Origin: Desulfobacteraceae bacterium
Lineage (GTDB): Bacteria > Desulfobacterota > Desulfobacteria > Desulfobacterales > Desulfobacteraceae
Length of the DNA stretch: 39,704 bases
Reading direction: 5' to 3'
NCBI GenBank assembly: GCA_024226935.1
Contig: JAAELK010000304.1
Location: 1-39,704, forward strand
Below, piece by piece: positions 17,503 through 26,232 of the stretch (within the stretch, counting starts at the first letter, position 1; each line of letters begins with the position of its first letter). Under the pieces are notes generated by a model. It worked only from the letters and a program-made list of their open reading frames with translations, ran no database searches and was not told where the DNA came from. The translations under genes were made by a program, and so were the position numbers.

Positions 17503-18012
17503 ATGGTGGTAGGGGTATATGTTCATCCAAAGGTTGAGCGGCAATTGGCAGCCCTTGAAAAACAGGCAAAAAATCCGTCCATTGTGGCGGACAGAGCCAG
17601 GCGTATCATCGATGCCCTGATCCGGGGAATGCGTCTGACCAGTGCCGGGCGCCTGAAAAGAAAAATAGATAAACGGTTGAAAAACTGTCTCAAGTTTGAT
17701 CTTGGTCAAGGGTTCCGACTCCTTGGTATCAAAGAAGGGGCGATCATTTGTATTCTGTTTGTGGGGGACCATGATCGTTGTGACAACTGGCTGGATAATT
17801 ATAGTAAAAAAAAGCCTCCCCTGGCGCAATTTGAAATGCATTCTTGCACCGTTGGTAAAAAGTGTGTTTCCATATCCAAAGACCCAATACCCATGATGGA
17901 ATCCTTGGAAGATTCTTGTTTTTGTCAGGTCTCCCAGAAGGATTTGCGCCGGGTTTTTAAGGGATTGACCCAACGCGGTGGATGGGTGAGTTGTCGTTCA
18001 AGTACTAAATAA
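17503..18012 (+). CDS. RelE/ParE-like toxin-fold protein with C-terminal extension
   Basis: 169 residues from the ATG at 17503, which has AGGAAAGG at good spacing (an upstream ATG at 17479 has none). The first ~95 residues follow the RelE/ParE pattern: VYVHPKVERQLAALEKQ, then a helix RARRIIDALIRGM, a basic LKRKIDKRLKNCLKFDLG strand, FRLLGIKEGAIICILFVGDHD and RCDNWL. RelE-type toxins cleave ribosome-bound mRNA. The remaining ~75 residues contain four Cys (HSCTVGKKC, DSCFCQ) and are not typical. No antitoxin gene is adjacent, so it may be a solitary or repurposed member. Confidence 0.55.
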   Translation: MVVGVYVHPKVERQLAALEKQAKNPSIVADRARRIIDALIRGMRLTSAGRLKRKIDKRLKNCLKFDLGQGFRLLGIKEGAIICILFVGDHDRCDNWLDNYSKKKPPLAQFEMHSCTVGKKCVSISKDPIPMMESLEDSCFCQVSQKDLRRVFKGLTQRGGWVSCRSSTK

Positions 18013-18042
18013 AAAAGGCTGCCGATGAGATTATCGGCAGCC
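18011..18042 (-). terminator. Intrinsic terminator of the acyl-CoA dehydrogenase gene
   Basis: A perfect 10-bp stem (GGCTGCCGAT / ATCGGCAGCC, loop of six) is followed on the minus strand by a run of six T then ATTT, a textbook Rho-independent terminator about 50 bases after the dehydrogenase stop. On the plus strand the hairpin starts four bases after the RelE-like stop but is followed by A residues, so it would work poorly there. Confidence 0.9.
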
Positions 18043-18090
18043 CCAAAAAAAAGAAAGAAGCTGATTCTTTAACTTTAGGTTTTTGAATAT

Positions 18091-19905
18091 TTAGCTGGGG
18101 AACATGGTATCATCAATGTCCACAGCCACGGAACTTGTGTTCATCAATGCTGCAAATCTGCCAAGAGTTATGGGCAACTGGGTTTGTACATAAAATTGGA
18201 TAGATTTGATGATGCCCTCGTAAAAGGGTATATCTTTCTTTTTAGCATTTTTAAGTTTCTGGGCTGCTATTGTGGCTCTCCAGAGCAGCATCCATGCCAT
18301 GGTAGTGTCCCCTGTGGCGTCCTGGAAGGGGTGGGCGTTGGCAAAAGCTGCCATGGCTTTTTCAGACATGGCGGTCTGGCCCATGTGAATAGCGACTTCG
18401 GCCAGTTTATTCATGACTTCCTCCACCTTGAATGCTTCTTTTTCAAGTATGGGGATCTCCTTGGCCGTGGCAATGGTTTTTTGCATTTCACCAAACAGAT
18501 CCATAATGGGTTTGCCCTTGTTCAGGCCTAACTTTCGGCCGAGCAGATCCATGGCTTGAATACCATTGGTCCCTTCGTAAATCAGGGTGATCCGGCAGTC
18601 CCGGAGGAGCTGGGCCATGGGATATTCTTCGATGAAACCATATCCACCATATACCTGCATGCCGTGGCTGCAGACTTCAAAGGCCCGGTCTGTGACATAA
18701 CCCTTGGCAATGGGAGTTAAGACTTCAACTATGCCCTGGTATTTATCCTTTTCCTCCTGGGTTGGGGCAACTACTGCCATGTCTGAACAATACATGGCAT
18801 AATAGAGAAGGGATCTTATGCCCTCCACATTGACTTTCATCATCATCAGTTGTCTTCTGACATCGGGATGGCGGAGGATGGAAACCGACTGGGCCTCGGG
18901 GTTCATAAATTCCAGAAGATCCTTGCCTTGAACTCTGTTTCTGGCATAGTCAAGGGCGTACATATAGGCCGTGGTGGCGCAGGCAAATCCCTGAAAGCCC
19001 ACCAGGAGTCTGGCGGCATTCATCATTAGGAACATGGCTTTCATGCCCTTATTTTCTTCTCCTAGAAGGGTGCCGATACAATTGTTTTTGGAGCCCAGGG
19101 AAAGAGAACATGTGCTGTTGCCATGGATACCCATCTTGTGTTCGATGCCGGTGCAGATTACATCATTGAATTGCCCCGGGGTACCATCGGCATTGACTCT
19201 GAACTTGGGGACAAGAAACAGGGATATTCCCTTGGTGCCGGCAGGAGCGCCTTCAATCCTGGCAAGAACGGGGTGAATAATGTTTTCGGTCAGGTCATGT
19301 TCACCACCGGAAATAAATATTTTTTCACCTGTGATGGAATAGGTGCCGTCGCCATTGGGAACTGCCTTTGTGGTCAAGGCACCCACATCGGATCCGGCTC
19401 CAGGTTCTGTAAGAAGCATGGTGCCGGTCCATTTGCCTGTATACATATTTTTCAGATAGATATCTTTTTGTTCCTGGGTGCCGAAATGTTCAACCAAATG
19501 TCCGGCTCCCTGGGTTAACCCAGGATACATCATAAAGGGATAGTTGGCCCCGTTGAAATATTCAGCAGCTGCCGAGGCAACGGTTCTGGGCATACCCTGG
19601 CCGCCCCATTCCGGTGATTCCGTGGGTGCCAGCCATTCACCTTCATTAAATAGATCATATAATCGTTTAAAGGATTCCGGTGTGGTTACCTGGCCATTTT
19701 TAAGGGTACAGCCCTGTTCATCCCCTTCTTTGCTGGCTGGAAGCAGTTCTTTAACGGCAAAGTTTTTTGCTTCTGAAATGATCATATCGATGGTTTTTTT
19801 GTTGAAATCGGCAAAACCTTCATGGATTTTTGACAGATTTTCTGCACCAAGCTGCTCGTGCAGCACAAATTCGATATCCCTGCGGTCGGAAATTACCTGT
19901 GCCAT
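18091..19905 (-). CDS. Acyl-CoA dehydrogenase, long DmdC-like type
   Basis: 604 residues, start behind GGAGG. FAD-dependent alpha,beta-dehydrogenation of an acyl-CoA. Domains: an N-terminal extension and ACAD N-domain (1-160), the middle beta domain with TEPGAGSDVGAL (166-177) and ITGEKIFISGGEHD (191-204), and the ACAD C-domain. The catalytic base is Glu444 in LIYEGTNGIQ. A C-terminal extension (about 470-604) has the pattern seen in the 600-residue class that includes 3-methylmercaptopropionyl-CoA dehydrogenase DmdC and medium/long-chain enzymes of Desulfobacterota. Substrate specificity cannot be assigned. No ETF or thiolase genes are adjacent. Confidence 0.9.
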   Translation of the reverse strand: MAQVISDRRDIEFVLHEQLGAENLSKIHEGFADFNKKTIDMIISEAKNFAVKELLPASKEGDEQGCTLKNGQVTTPESFKRLYDLFNEGEWLAPTESPEWGGQGMPRTVASAAAEYFNGANYPFMMYPGLTQGAGHLVEHFGTQEQKDIYLKNMYTGKWTGTMLLTEPGAGSDVGALTTKAVPNGDGTYSITGEKIFISGGEHDLTENIIHPVLARIEGAPAGTKGISLFLVPKFRVNADGTPGQFNDVICTGIEHKMGIHGNSTCSLSLGSKNNCIGTLLGEENKGMKAMFLMMNAARLLVGFQGFACATTAYMYALDYARNRVQGKDLLEFMNPEAQSVSILRHPDVRRQLMMMKVNVEGIRSLLYYAMYCSDMAVVAPTQEEKDKYQGIVEVLTPIAKGYVTDRAFEVCSHGMQVYGGYGFIEEYPMAQLLRDCRITLIYEGTNGIQAMDLLGRKLGLNKGKPIMDLFGEMQKTIATAKEIPILEKEAFKVEEVMNKLAEVAIHMGQTAMSEKAMAAFANAHPFQDATGDTTMAWMLLWRATIAAQKLKNAKKKDIPFYEGIIKSIQFYVQTQLPITLGRFAALMNTSSVAVDIDDTMFPS

Positions 19906-20121
19906 TTTAAGTTGTCCTCCTGATGATTTTGTTGCAATCTTGTTTTTCTTATATTTTCTTTTGCCCCTGCTCTAATGAATAACGCCTCATTTAAAATGAT
20001 ATTAAATGCCGGGGAATTATTCTATTAAATATACAAAATTAAAGCCAAATTAAGTAGTTAATTAAAATAGTTATATTTTGTATCTTGTGTCTTTATCTTT
20101 TTGTTTCCCCCAAAGTTATAA

Positions 20122-20139
20122 AATGAACGTCAATTCATT
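20122..20139. promoter_or_regulatory. Palindrome resembling a TetR-family fatty-acid operator
   Basis: AATGAA, six bases, TTCATT: an 18-base site reminiscent of FadR/PsrA-like TetR operators that control fatty acid degradation genes. It is about 217 bases upstream of the dehydrogenase start. The match is to a loose pattern from memory and the site is AT-rich, so chance is possible. Confidence 0.25.
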
Positions 20140-20594
20140 GCATTAAAAGTTTAAATAGTCAATAATTATTTTTGCAAATTTCAGTTAGTCTTATATCGCT
20201 CTTACCATGGAAAAAATATTAATATCTGTCTGCCTTATTGGGGTGCCGATTGCTCTTGATCCGATCAAGATCCCTGCCATTAAAATTGCGCTTTTAAAAG
20301 CTAAGAGTTTTTTTTTGTGGGTCGACCTGTATTTATAATGGAACTTTTGAAAGTAAATAGGTTTTTGGGATGGATGTTGCAACGGCAGTTCTTGGGGAGA
20401 ACAAAGTTTTAGTTTTTTCATAATATGTGATTAATAGGGCAAGATTATTGTTATAACGCAATTCAATCATGCTTTTTTTAAGAAAACATAGATTTTGCCC
20501 ATAAAGCGAACTTGGAAGATATAGCTTGACCCGGTCAATTTTATTTGGTAGTTCAGAATATTTTGTTCCACGTTGTTTGTATAAAGTATTGAAA

Positions 20595-20638
20595 GAGGGG
20601 GGATGCTCTCGTTCGGTATGGTACTCCCCCTCGGTATG
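20595..20638 (+). promoter_or_regulatory. Leader hairpin and TCGGTATG direct repeats before dppA
   Basis: GAGGGGGGA (20595-20603) pairs with TCCCCCTC (20625-20632), with one bulged G. The octamer TCGGTATG occurs at 20613-20620 and 20631-20638, 18 bases apart. Both lie 30-70 bases before the start of the binding-protein gene, in the leader or promoter region. They could be operator repeats or a transcript hairpin. Confidence 0.35.
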
Positions 20639-20666
20639 ATTTTAATCTAATGTATGGAGGATGAGG

Positions 20667-22214
20667 ATGAAAAAATTAGTATTGGGTTTAAGTTTTTTTT
20701 TGGTGCTTTCTTTCACCGTTTGCGCCGGTGCGAAGACGTTAAAAGTAGGAATGGATGCAGATCCTGTATCCCTTGATCTTCATGTACAGCTATCCGGTGC
20801 CATGCTCCAGTTATCCCACTGGGCTTTTGATCCCCTTGTCCGCTGGACCAAGGAGATGACCTTCGAGCCCCGCCTTGCCACCAGGTGGGAACGTATGGAT
20901 GATTTGACCATGCGTTTTTTCCTTAGAAAAGGCGTGAAGTTTCACAGCGGAAACCCCTTTACTGCCAAGGATGTAAAGTGGTCCTTTGATAGAATGAAGA
21001 CCAGTGTTGATTATAAGGGACTTCTTGATCCATTTGATGGGTGTTATATCGTGGATGATTACACCATCGATATTAAAACCAAAAAACCCTATGCCCTCCT
21101 TCTTAATATGTCCACCTATTTTTTTGCCATGGACTCCAAGTTTTATACCGGTACAGATGCAAATGGTCATCCCAAGGATACAATTTTAAAAATTGGTGAG
21201 TCTTTTGCCCTGAACAATGAATCGGGAACAGGCCCCTTTGTTGTGACTAAACGCCAGCAGGGTGTGGTTCTTGAGATGGAAAGGTTTAAAGATTATTGGG
21301 ATGTAAAATCCCCGGGAAATGTTACAAAATTTATTCTGACCCCCATTAAGGAAAATGCCACCAGGGTGGCAGCTCTTCTTTCCGGTGATGTTGATTTTAT
21401 TTATCCTGTTCCTCCCCAGGATTTTGCAAGGGTTCATTCCGATGACAGGGTAAAGCTTGTAAGTGTTGCAGGCAGCCGGATCATCACATTTCAAATGAAC
21501 CAGAACCGTGTTAAAGCTCTTAAAGATCCCAGGGTCCGCCAAGCCATAGTCCATGCCGTCAACAATGTTGGTATAGTTGAAAAAATTATGAAGGGAACTG
21601 CAACGGTTGCGGCCCAGCAGGGGCCTGCGGGTTTTGCCGGTTATAAATCTGCCCTTAAGCCCAGGTACGACTTGAAAAAAGCCAAGGCCCTCATGAAAGA
21701 AGCAGGGTTTGAAAAAGGGTTTGAGATCACCATGATGGCACCCAATAATAGATATGTCAACGATGCCAAAATTGCCGAGGCCACAGCCCAGATGCTGGGA
21801 AAAATAAATATTTCCGTGAACCTGAAAACCCTGCCCAAGGCCCAGTATTGGAATGAATTTGATGCCAAGGCCGCCGATATGATGATGATAGGATGGCATT
21901 CAGATACTGAAGATTCCGGTAACTTTTCCGAGTATTTAGTTATGTGTGAAAATAAAGACACCGGAATGGGCCAGTATAACAGTGGGTATTGCAACCCGCA
22001 AATAGACGGGTTGATCATTGCGGCCCGGTCCGAAACAAATCTTGATAAAAGAGCGACCATGCTCCAGGAGATCGAGCAGATTCTTTATGACGATGCGGCT
22101 TTTGTCCCCTATCACTGGCAAAATCACTCCTATGGGGCTAAAAAGAATTTTCAGATTGAACCCATCGTAAATGGGATGAATTTTCCTTATTTTGGTGATC
22201 TTGTAGTAAAATAG
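20667..22214 (+). CDS. Dipeptide/oligopeptide ABC transporter substrate-binding protein
   Basis: Family 5 solute-binding protein (SBP_bac_5), 515 residues. The ATG at 20667 is chosen because GGAGG ends at 20660, directly against the alternative ATG at 20661. Signal peptide: MKKLVLGLSFFLVLSFTVCAGA, cleavage near residue 22. The mature protein starts KTLKVGMDADPVSLDLH, contains the family signature region LATRWERMDDLTMRFFLRKG and VKFHSGNPFTAKDVKWSFDR, and has DPRVRQAIVHAVN further on. These are typical of DppA/OppA-like proteins that bind peptides, nickel or related ligands in the periplasm. It is the first gene of a complete transporter operon and is followed by a strong hairpin. Confidence 0.93.
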   Translation: MKKLVLGLSFFLVLSFTVCAGAKTLKVGMDADPVSLDLHVQLSGAMLQLSHWAFDPLVRWTKEMTFEPRLATRWERMDDLTMRFFLRKGVKFHSGNPFTAKDVKWSFDRMKTSVDYKGLLDPFDGCYIVDDYTIDIKTKKPYALLLNMSTYFFAMDSKFYTGTDANGHPKDTILKIGESFALNNESGTGPFVVTKRQQGVVLEMERFKDYWDVKSPGNVTKFILTPIKENATRVAALLSGDVDFIYPVPPQDFARVHSDDRVKLVSVAGSRIITFQMNQNRVKALKDPRVRQAIVHAVNNVGIVEKIMKGTATVAAQQGPAGFAGYKSALKPRYDLKKAKALMKEAGFEKGFEITMMAPNNRYVNDAKIAEATAQMLGKINISVNLKTLPKAQYWNEFDAKAADMMMIGWHSDTEDSGNFSEYLVMCENKDTGMGQYNSGYCNPQIDGLIIAARSETNLDKRATMLQEIEQILYDDAAFVPYHWQNHSYGAKKNFQIEPIVNGMNFPYFGDLVVK

Positions 22215-22246
22215 TTGCGGCAGGATTTTTTGTATTAAACAAGACA

Positions 22247-22280
22247 CCACCACCGGGGATGAATACCTTCCTGGTGGTGG
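22247..22280 (+). terminator. Intercistronic hairpin after the binding-protein gene
   Basis: CCACCACC (22247-22254) pairs with GGTGGTGG (22273-22280), and the stem extends inwards through GGGG against TCCT including G-U pairs. No T-tract follows, so it is more likely a partial terminator or mRNA-stabilising structure than a full stop. Hairpins here are common in ABC operons and give more binding protein than permease. Confidence 0.55.
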
Positions 22281-22307
22281 CAAAACTTGGAGAAAGAAGA
22301 AAGGCAC

Positions 22308-23291
22308 ATGTTTGCATTTATCATACGAAGGATACTCCAGGCCGTGGTTGTCATGTTGGTTATCAGTCTCATGGGTTTTGCAATAAAAAATAATATTGGT
22401 GATCCGGTCAGGGATTTGGTGGGGGAACGGGTTACTCCGGCAGAACGTGCAAAAATGGCTGATGATATGGGGCTCAATGACCCGTTTTTGATTCAGTACT
22501 TAAGGTTTATAGGCCATGCTGTAAAGGGGGATCTTGGAAGATCCTTTCTCTATAACAAACCAAATCTTGAGGTCATCAGCCAGCATGCCCCGGCCACCAT
22601 CGAATTACTCATGGGCACGGCCCTGATTATTGTGCTGATTTCATTGCCGCTGGGTGTTCAATCAGCATTACAGCCGAAAAGCAAATTAGCCAGGTTTACC
22701 ATGAGCTTTTCAACCCTGGGGATTTCCATGCCCGTGTTTTTAACGGCTATTCTGCTCATCTATGTGTTTGCGGTACACTTGCAGATTTTGCCCTCCTTTG
22801 GCCGGGGGGAAACGGTGGATCTCTTTGGCAATGGCTATTGGAACACCGGATTTTTAACCCGGGACGGGTTGGAGCATCTGATTCTCCCCTGTCTTTCTCT
22901 TTCCTCTATCATGCTGCCCCTGTTTATTCGTTTGATCAGGTCGGAAATGATGGAAGTCTTAGAAACCGAGTATATCAAATATGCCTGGGCCAAGGGTTTG
23001 TCTCCTGCAAGGGTCTGGATGGTCCATGCTTTTAAAAATACCTTGCTTCCCGTGGTAACGGTGTTTGGGGTGCAGATGGGTATTACCTTTGCCTTTACTA
23101 TTTTAACGGAATTGGTTTTCCAGTGGCAGGGCATGGGGTTTATGTTTTTAGAGGCGGTCCAGCGGGCTGATATCTCTTTGCTCATAGCATATCTCGTGGT
23201 TGTGGCAAGTGTATTTGTATTGGTGAATACAGTTGTGGATATAGTTTACGGGTTCATTAACCCCACCGTCAGAATAGTAGGGACAAGATGA
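22308..23291 (+). CDS. Peptide ABC transporter permease, DppB-like
   Basis: 327 residues from the ATG at 22308, preceded by AAGAAAGG; a longer frame from TTG at 22287 adds seven hydrophilic residues and is less likely. It begins MFAFIIRRILQAVVVMLVIS, the standard first helix of DppB/OppB permeases. Next comes the periplasmic loop with RAKMADDMGLNDPFLIQYLRF, then five more membrane helices. The EAA coupling loop is YIKYAWAKGLSPARVWMVHAFKN, with the GLSP signature. It ends VYGFINPTVRI, also typical. Forms a heterodimer with the next gene product; their ORFs overlap (ATGA). Confidence 0.94.
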   Translation: MFAFIIRRILQAVVVMLVISLMGFAIKNNIGDPVRDLVGERVTPAERAKMADDMGLNDPFLIQYLRFIGHAVKGDLGRSFLYNKPNLEVISQHAPATIELLMGTALIIVLISLPLGVQSALQPKSKLARFTMSFSTLGISMPVFLTAILLIYVFAVHLQILPSFGRGETVDLFGNGYWNTGFLTRDGLEHLILPCLSLSSIMLPLFIRLIRSEMMEVLETEYIKYAWAKGLSPARVWMVHAFKNTLLPVVTVFGVQMGITFAFTILTELVFQWQGMGFMFLEAVQRADISLLIAYLVVVASVFVLVNTVVDIVYGFINPTVRIVGTR

Positions 23292-24208
23292 AAAAAAAAT
23301 TACAAAAATTTAAAGAGTCGTATTTTTTATATTCTTTTAAGCGGGATAAGGTTGCCATGACAAGTTTTATCGTCCTGGTATTATTTCTTATTATAGCGTT
23401 AACTGCTCCATGGATCTCTCCCATGGATCCCTATGATGATCACAACATAGATATCATGAATTCGGAAATTCCCCCCATGTGGATGGACGGTGGTTCTTCC
23501 GAGTTTATTCTGGGAACTGATAACATGGGCAGAGATATGCTCTCCACCATGTTTTATGGTTTGAGAACTTCTATTATAATTGGTCTTGGAGCGGTAAGTC
23601 TCCAGGCAGTACTTGGTGTCGTGCTGGGTCTTACCGCGGGGTATATGGGGGCTAAGACAGATGCCATTCTTATGCGGATAGCAGACATCCAGTTTTCCTT
23701 TCCCTATCTCATGGTTGCCATATTCATAGGCGCCATGTTCCAGGTGGTTTTTGGTGTAGGCCTTTATGAACAATTGGCTGTACCTCTTCTGGTCATTATC
23801 ATCGGGGTGTCTAACTGGCCCATGTTTGCCAGGACTATCCGGGCTTCGGTCATGGGGGAAAAGCACAAGGAATATGTGGAAGCAGCCAGGGTGATAGGTC
23901 TTCCCAGGTTGACCATTATGTTTCGCCATGTATTGCCCAATTCCCTGACATCGGTGATGGTTATTTTTACCATCCAGGTGGGAAGTGCCGTCCAAAGTGA
24001 GGCAGCCCTTTCCTTTTTAGGGCTTGGTATGCCCGTGACCAGGCCCTCTTTGGGATCTCTTATCCGGGCCGGTCAGGAGTATATTTTTTCCGGTTCCTGG
24101 TGGATCACTATTTTTCCGGGACTCTTGCTTGTGATCTTTGTTCTTGTGATCAGCCTTTTGGGTGATTGGCTCAGGGATGTACTTAACCCGAAACTTTATA
24201 AAGGATAG
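23288..24208 (+). CDS. Peptide ABC transporter permease, DppC-like
   Basis: 306 residues. The start ATG overlaps the preceding stop (ATGA at 23288-23291). The N-terminal OppC_N region has KRDKVAMTSFIVLVLFLIIAL (first membrane helix). FILGTDNMGRDMLS is the classical DppC/OppC sequence before the transmembrane core. The EAA loop is YVEAARVIGLPRLTIMFRHVLPN, followed by SAVQSEAALSFLGLGMPVTRPSLG. It ends with a helix and LGDWLRDVLNPKL, the usual C-terminus. Confidence 0.94.
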   Translation: MKKKLQKFKESYFLYSFKRDKVAMTSFIVLVLFLIIALTAPWISPMDPYDDHNIDIMNSEIPPMWMDGGSSEFILGTDNMGRDMLSTMFYGLRTSIIIGLGAVSLQAVLGVVLGLTAGYMGAKTDAILMRIADIQFSFPYLMVAIFIGAMFQVVFGVGLYEQLAVPLLVIIIGVSNWPMFARTIRASVMGEKHKEYVEAARVIGLPRLTIMFRHVLPNSLTSVMVIFTIQVGSAVQSEAALSFLGLGMPVTRPSLGSLIRAGQEYIFSGSWWITIFPGLLLVIFVLVISLLGDWLRDVLNPKLYKG

Positions 24209-24217
24209 CAATTTACG

Positions 24218-25180
24218 ATGTCCCACCTTTTAGAAGTGCGTGATCTTGAAGTGAAATTTGCTTTAAGATCCGGAGATATAACGGCAATCGATGGTATCGA
24301 TTTTACCCTGGATCAGGGGGAACGATTAGGGATTGTAGGGGAAAGTGGGGCCGGCAAATCGGTGACCGGTTTTTCCATTATTAATTTGATCAGTAAGCCT
24401 GGTTTTATTTCCAGGGGCAGTATCTATTTTGAGGGAAACAAGATCAGTGATTATAGTGATTCTCAGATGCGCACAATCCGGGGTAATAGAATCTCCATGA
24501 TCTTTCAGGATCCCATGATGACATTGAACCCGGTATTTACAATCGGATTTCAGATGATCGAAACCCTCAGGGCCCACAAAAAAATCTCCAAGTCCGACGC
24601 CAGGGCCATTGCTCTGGAAAAATTGAAAAAGGTTCAGATTCCTTCTCCTGAAGAACGCTTGGATCAATACCCCCATGAATTGTCCGGGGGGATGCGCCAG
24701 CGGATCATAATAGCCATTTCCCTGTTGGTAAATCCTGCTATCATTATTGCCGATGAGCCTACTACAGCCCTTGATGTGACTATACAAGCCGAGATCATGG
24801 ATCTTCTCCAGCAGCTTTGTGAAACTGAAAAAATGGGATTGATCCTGATTACCCATGATTTGGGAGTGGTATCCCAGGTAACCGAAAAAATTGCTGTCAT
24901 GTATGCAGGAAAGATAATTGAATTTGGCCCAACGGATCAGGTGGTTCATAGTCCTGTTCATCCCTATACCACAGGCTTGATAGGTTCTATTCCAGGATCC
25001 ACAGCTCCAGGGGAAAAACTTTTGCAGATTCCCGGTATGATGCCGACTTTGAGTAATATTCCTGAAGGATGTGCATTTAATCCCCGGTGTGATCTGTGTG
25101 AACCCATTTGTACCAGGAAGACTCCACCGCTTGAAAAAAAACAAAATGGTACCATGGCAGCCTGCCATATTAAAGATTAG
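24218..25180 (+). CDS. Peptide ABC transporter ATPase, DppD-like
   Basis: 320 residues. Walker A GESGAGKS (41-48), Q-loop FQDPMMTLNP (96-105), signature LSGGMRQR (155-162), Walker B IIIADEPTTALD (175-186) and switch His in ITHDLG. The C-terminal oligopeptide-transporter extension has a Cys cluster, CAFNPRCDLCEPICTRKTPP, conserved in the family and possibly an iron-sulfur or structural site. It provides energy for peptide uptake together with the next gene product. Confidence 0.94.
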   Translation: MSHLLEVRDLEVKFALRSGDITAIDGIDFTLDQGERLGIVGESGAGKSVTGFSIINLISKPGFISRGSIYFEGNKISDYSDSQMRTIRGNRISMIFQDPMMTLNPVFTIGFQMIETLRAHKKISKSDARAIALEKLKKVQIPSPEERLDQYPHELSGGMRQRIIIAISLLVNPAIIIADEPTTALDVTIQAEIMDLLQQLCETEKMGLILITHDLGVVSQVTEKIAVMYAGKIIEFGPTDQVVHSPVHPYTTGLIGSIPGSTAPGEKLLQIPGMMPTLSNIPEGCAFNPRCDLCEPICTRKTPPLEKKQNGTMAACHIKD

Positions 25181-25196
25181 AGGAGGAATAATTAAA

Positions 25197-26219
25197 ATGA
25201 ATACTAAAAAACCATTGGTTTCCATTAATAATGTGGTGAAACATTTTGACATTTCCGGCGGGCTCCTTGATCAGCTGTCATTCAAAGGTGGTAAGATCAG
25301 ATATGAAAAGACCACGGTAAAAGCTGTGAATGATATCTCTCTTTTTGTCAATAGGGGGGAAACCTTAAGTGTGGTGGGGGAGAGCGGATGCGGTAAATCA
25401 ACCCTTGCCCGGGTGATCATGGGATTGTATCCGCCCAATTCGGGTCAGGTTTTATATGATGGGCAGCGCATTGATAATTTGAGCCATAACCAGTGGCTTC
25501 CCTTTCGCAAAAAGATGCAGATGATCTTTCAGGATCCCTATGCCTCTTTGAACCCGAGGAAAACCGTTCGTCAGACCCTGGAAGAACCCTTGCGATTCCA
25601 CAATCCCCGGCTGACTTCAACACAGGTAAACGATAAAATTGCTGAAGTTGTGGAACAGGTGGGTGTGGATCCTGTATGGATTACCCGGTATCCCCATGAA
25701 TTTTCAGGTGGTCAACGCCAGCGGATTTCCATTGCCCGGGGGCTTATTCTGGATCCGGAATTCATCGTGGCCGATGAGCCGGTATCAGCCCTTGATGTGT
25801 CTATCCAGGCCCAGATATTGAATCTGCTTATGGAACTTGCCGAAAAAAGGAATTTAACTTATCTGTTTATCACCCATGATCTTTCCGTGGTTAATCATAT
25901 CAGTACACGGGTGGCGGTTCTTTATCTTGGGACTCTATGTGAACTGGCTTGCGCCCATGATTTGTTTTGTGAACCCCGTCATCCCTATACACGTGCCCTG
26001 ATCAGTGCCATCCCCAAAGTTGGGGAGAAAAAAGCAAAACATATCAGACTAAAGGGGGAGGTGCCCACTCCGGTATTTCTTCCCCGAGGATGTGTTTTCC
26101 ATGGCAGATGCGTCTATGCCAATGATCGGTGCACAAGGGAAGTGCCCGAGTTAATGGAACTTTCCAACGGTGGGTTTGTGGCTTGCCATGCCGTGGAGGA
26201 AAATCGTTCCATGGAATAA
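25197..26219 (+). CDS. Peptide ABC transporter ATPase, DppF-like
   Basis: 340 residues from the ATG at 25197, which has AGAGGAGG upstream; the longer frame from 25071 overlaps the dppD gene and is not used. Walker A GESGCGKST (61-69), FQDPYASLNPR (111-121), signature FSGGQRQR (169-176), Walker B FIVADEPVSALD (189-200), THDLSVV. The C-terminus has CVFHGRCVYANDRC, the partner of the DppD Cys cluster. An insert after residue 20 (SGGLLDQLSFKGGKIRYEK) is common in DppF-like proteins. Last gene of the operon. Confidence 0.94.
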   Translation: MNTKKPLVSINNVVKHFDISGGLLDQLSFKGGKIRYEKTTVKAVNDISLFVNRGETLSVVGESGCGKSTLARVIMGLYPPNSGQVLYDGQRIDNLSHNQWLPFRKKMQMIFQDPYASLNPRKTVRQTLEEPLRFHNPRLTSTQVNDKIAEVVEQVGVDPVWITRYPHEFSGGQRQRISIARGLILDPEFIVADEPVSALDVSIQAQILNLLMELAEKRNLTYLFITHDLSVVNHISTRVAVLYLGTLCELACAHDLFCEPRHPYTRALISAIPKVGEKKAKHIRLKGEVPTPVFLPRGCVFHGRCVYANDRCTREVPELMELSNGGFVACHAVEENRSME

Positions 26220-26232
26220 AAAGGTTGGGAAT

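Larger units (their letters stand above)
19906..20666. other. Intergenic region, acyl-CoA dehydrogenase / peptide transporter
   Basis: About 760 AT-rich bases between divergent genes. It must hold promoters for the dehydrogenase (minus) and the peptide transporter operon (plus). I see a candidate TetR-type operator at 20122-20139 and a hairpin with direct repeats at 20595-20638, both listed separately. An open frame on the minus strand at 20191-20421 lacks a ribosome binding site and I do not call it. No RNA gene was recognised. Confidence 0.5.

Noticed and set aside
17434-17973. 179-residue minus-strand frame
   Set aside because: Opposite the RelE-like gene, no ribosome site, sequence rich in His/Pro/Tyr without fold.
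20191-20421. 76-residue open frame on the minus strand in the dehydrogenase/peptide transporter spacer
   Set aside because: No Shine-Dalgarno sequence, no recognisable fold, in an AT-rich regulatory region; composition looks random.
21186-21899. 237-residue minus-strand frame
   Set aside because: Shadow of the peptide-binding protein gene.
24326-25252. 308-residue minus-strand frame
   Set aside because: Shadow of the DppD-like ATPase gene, which has all motifs.
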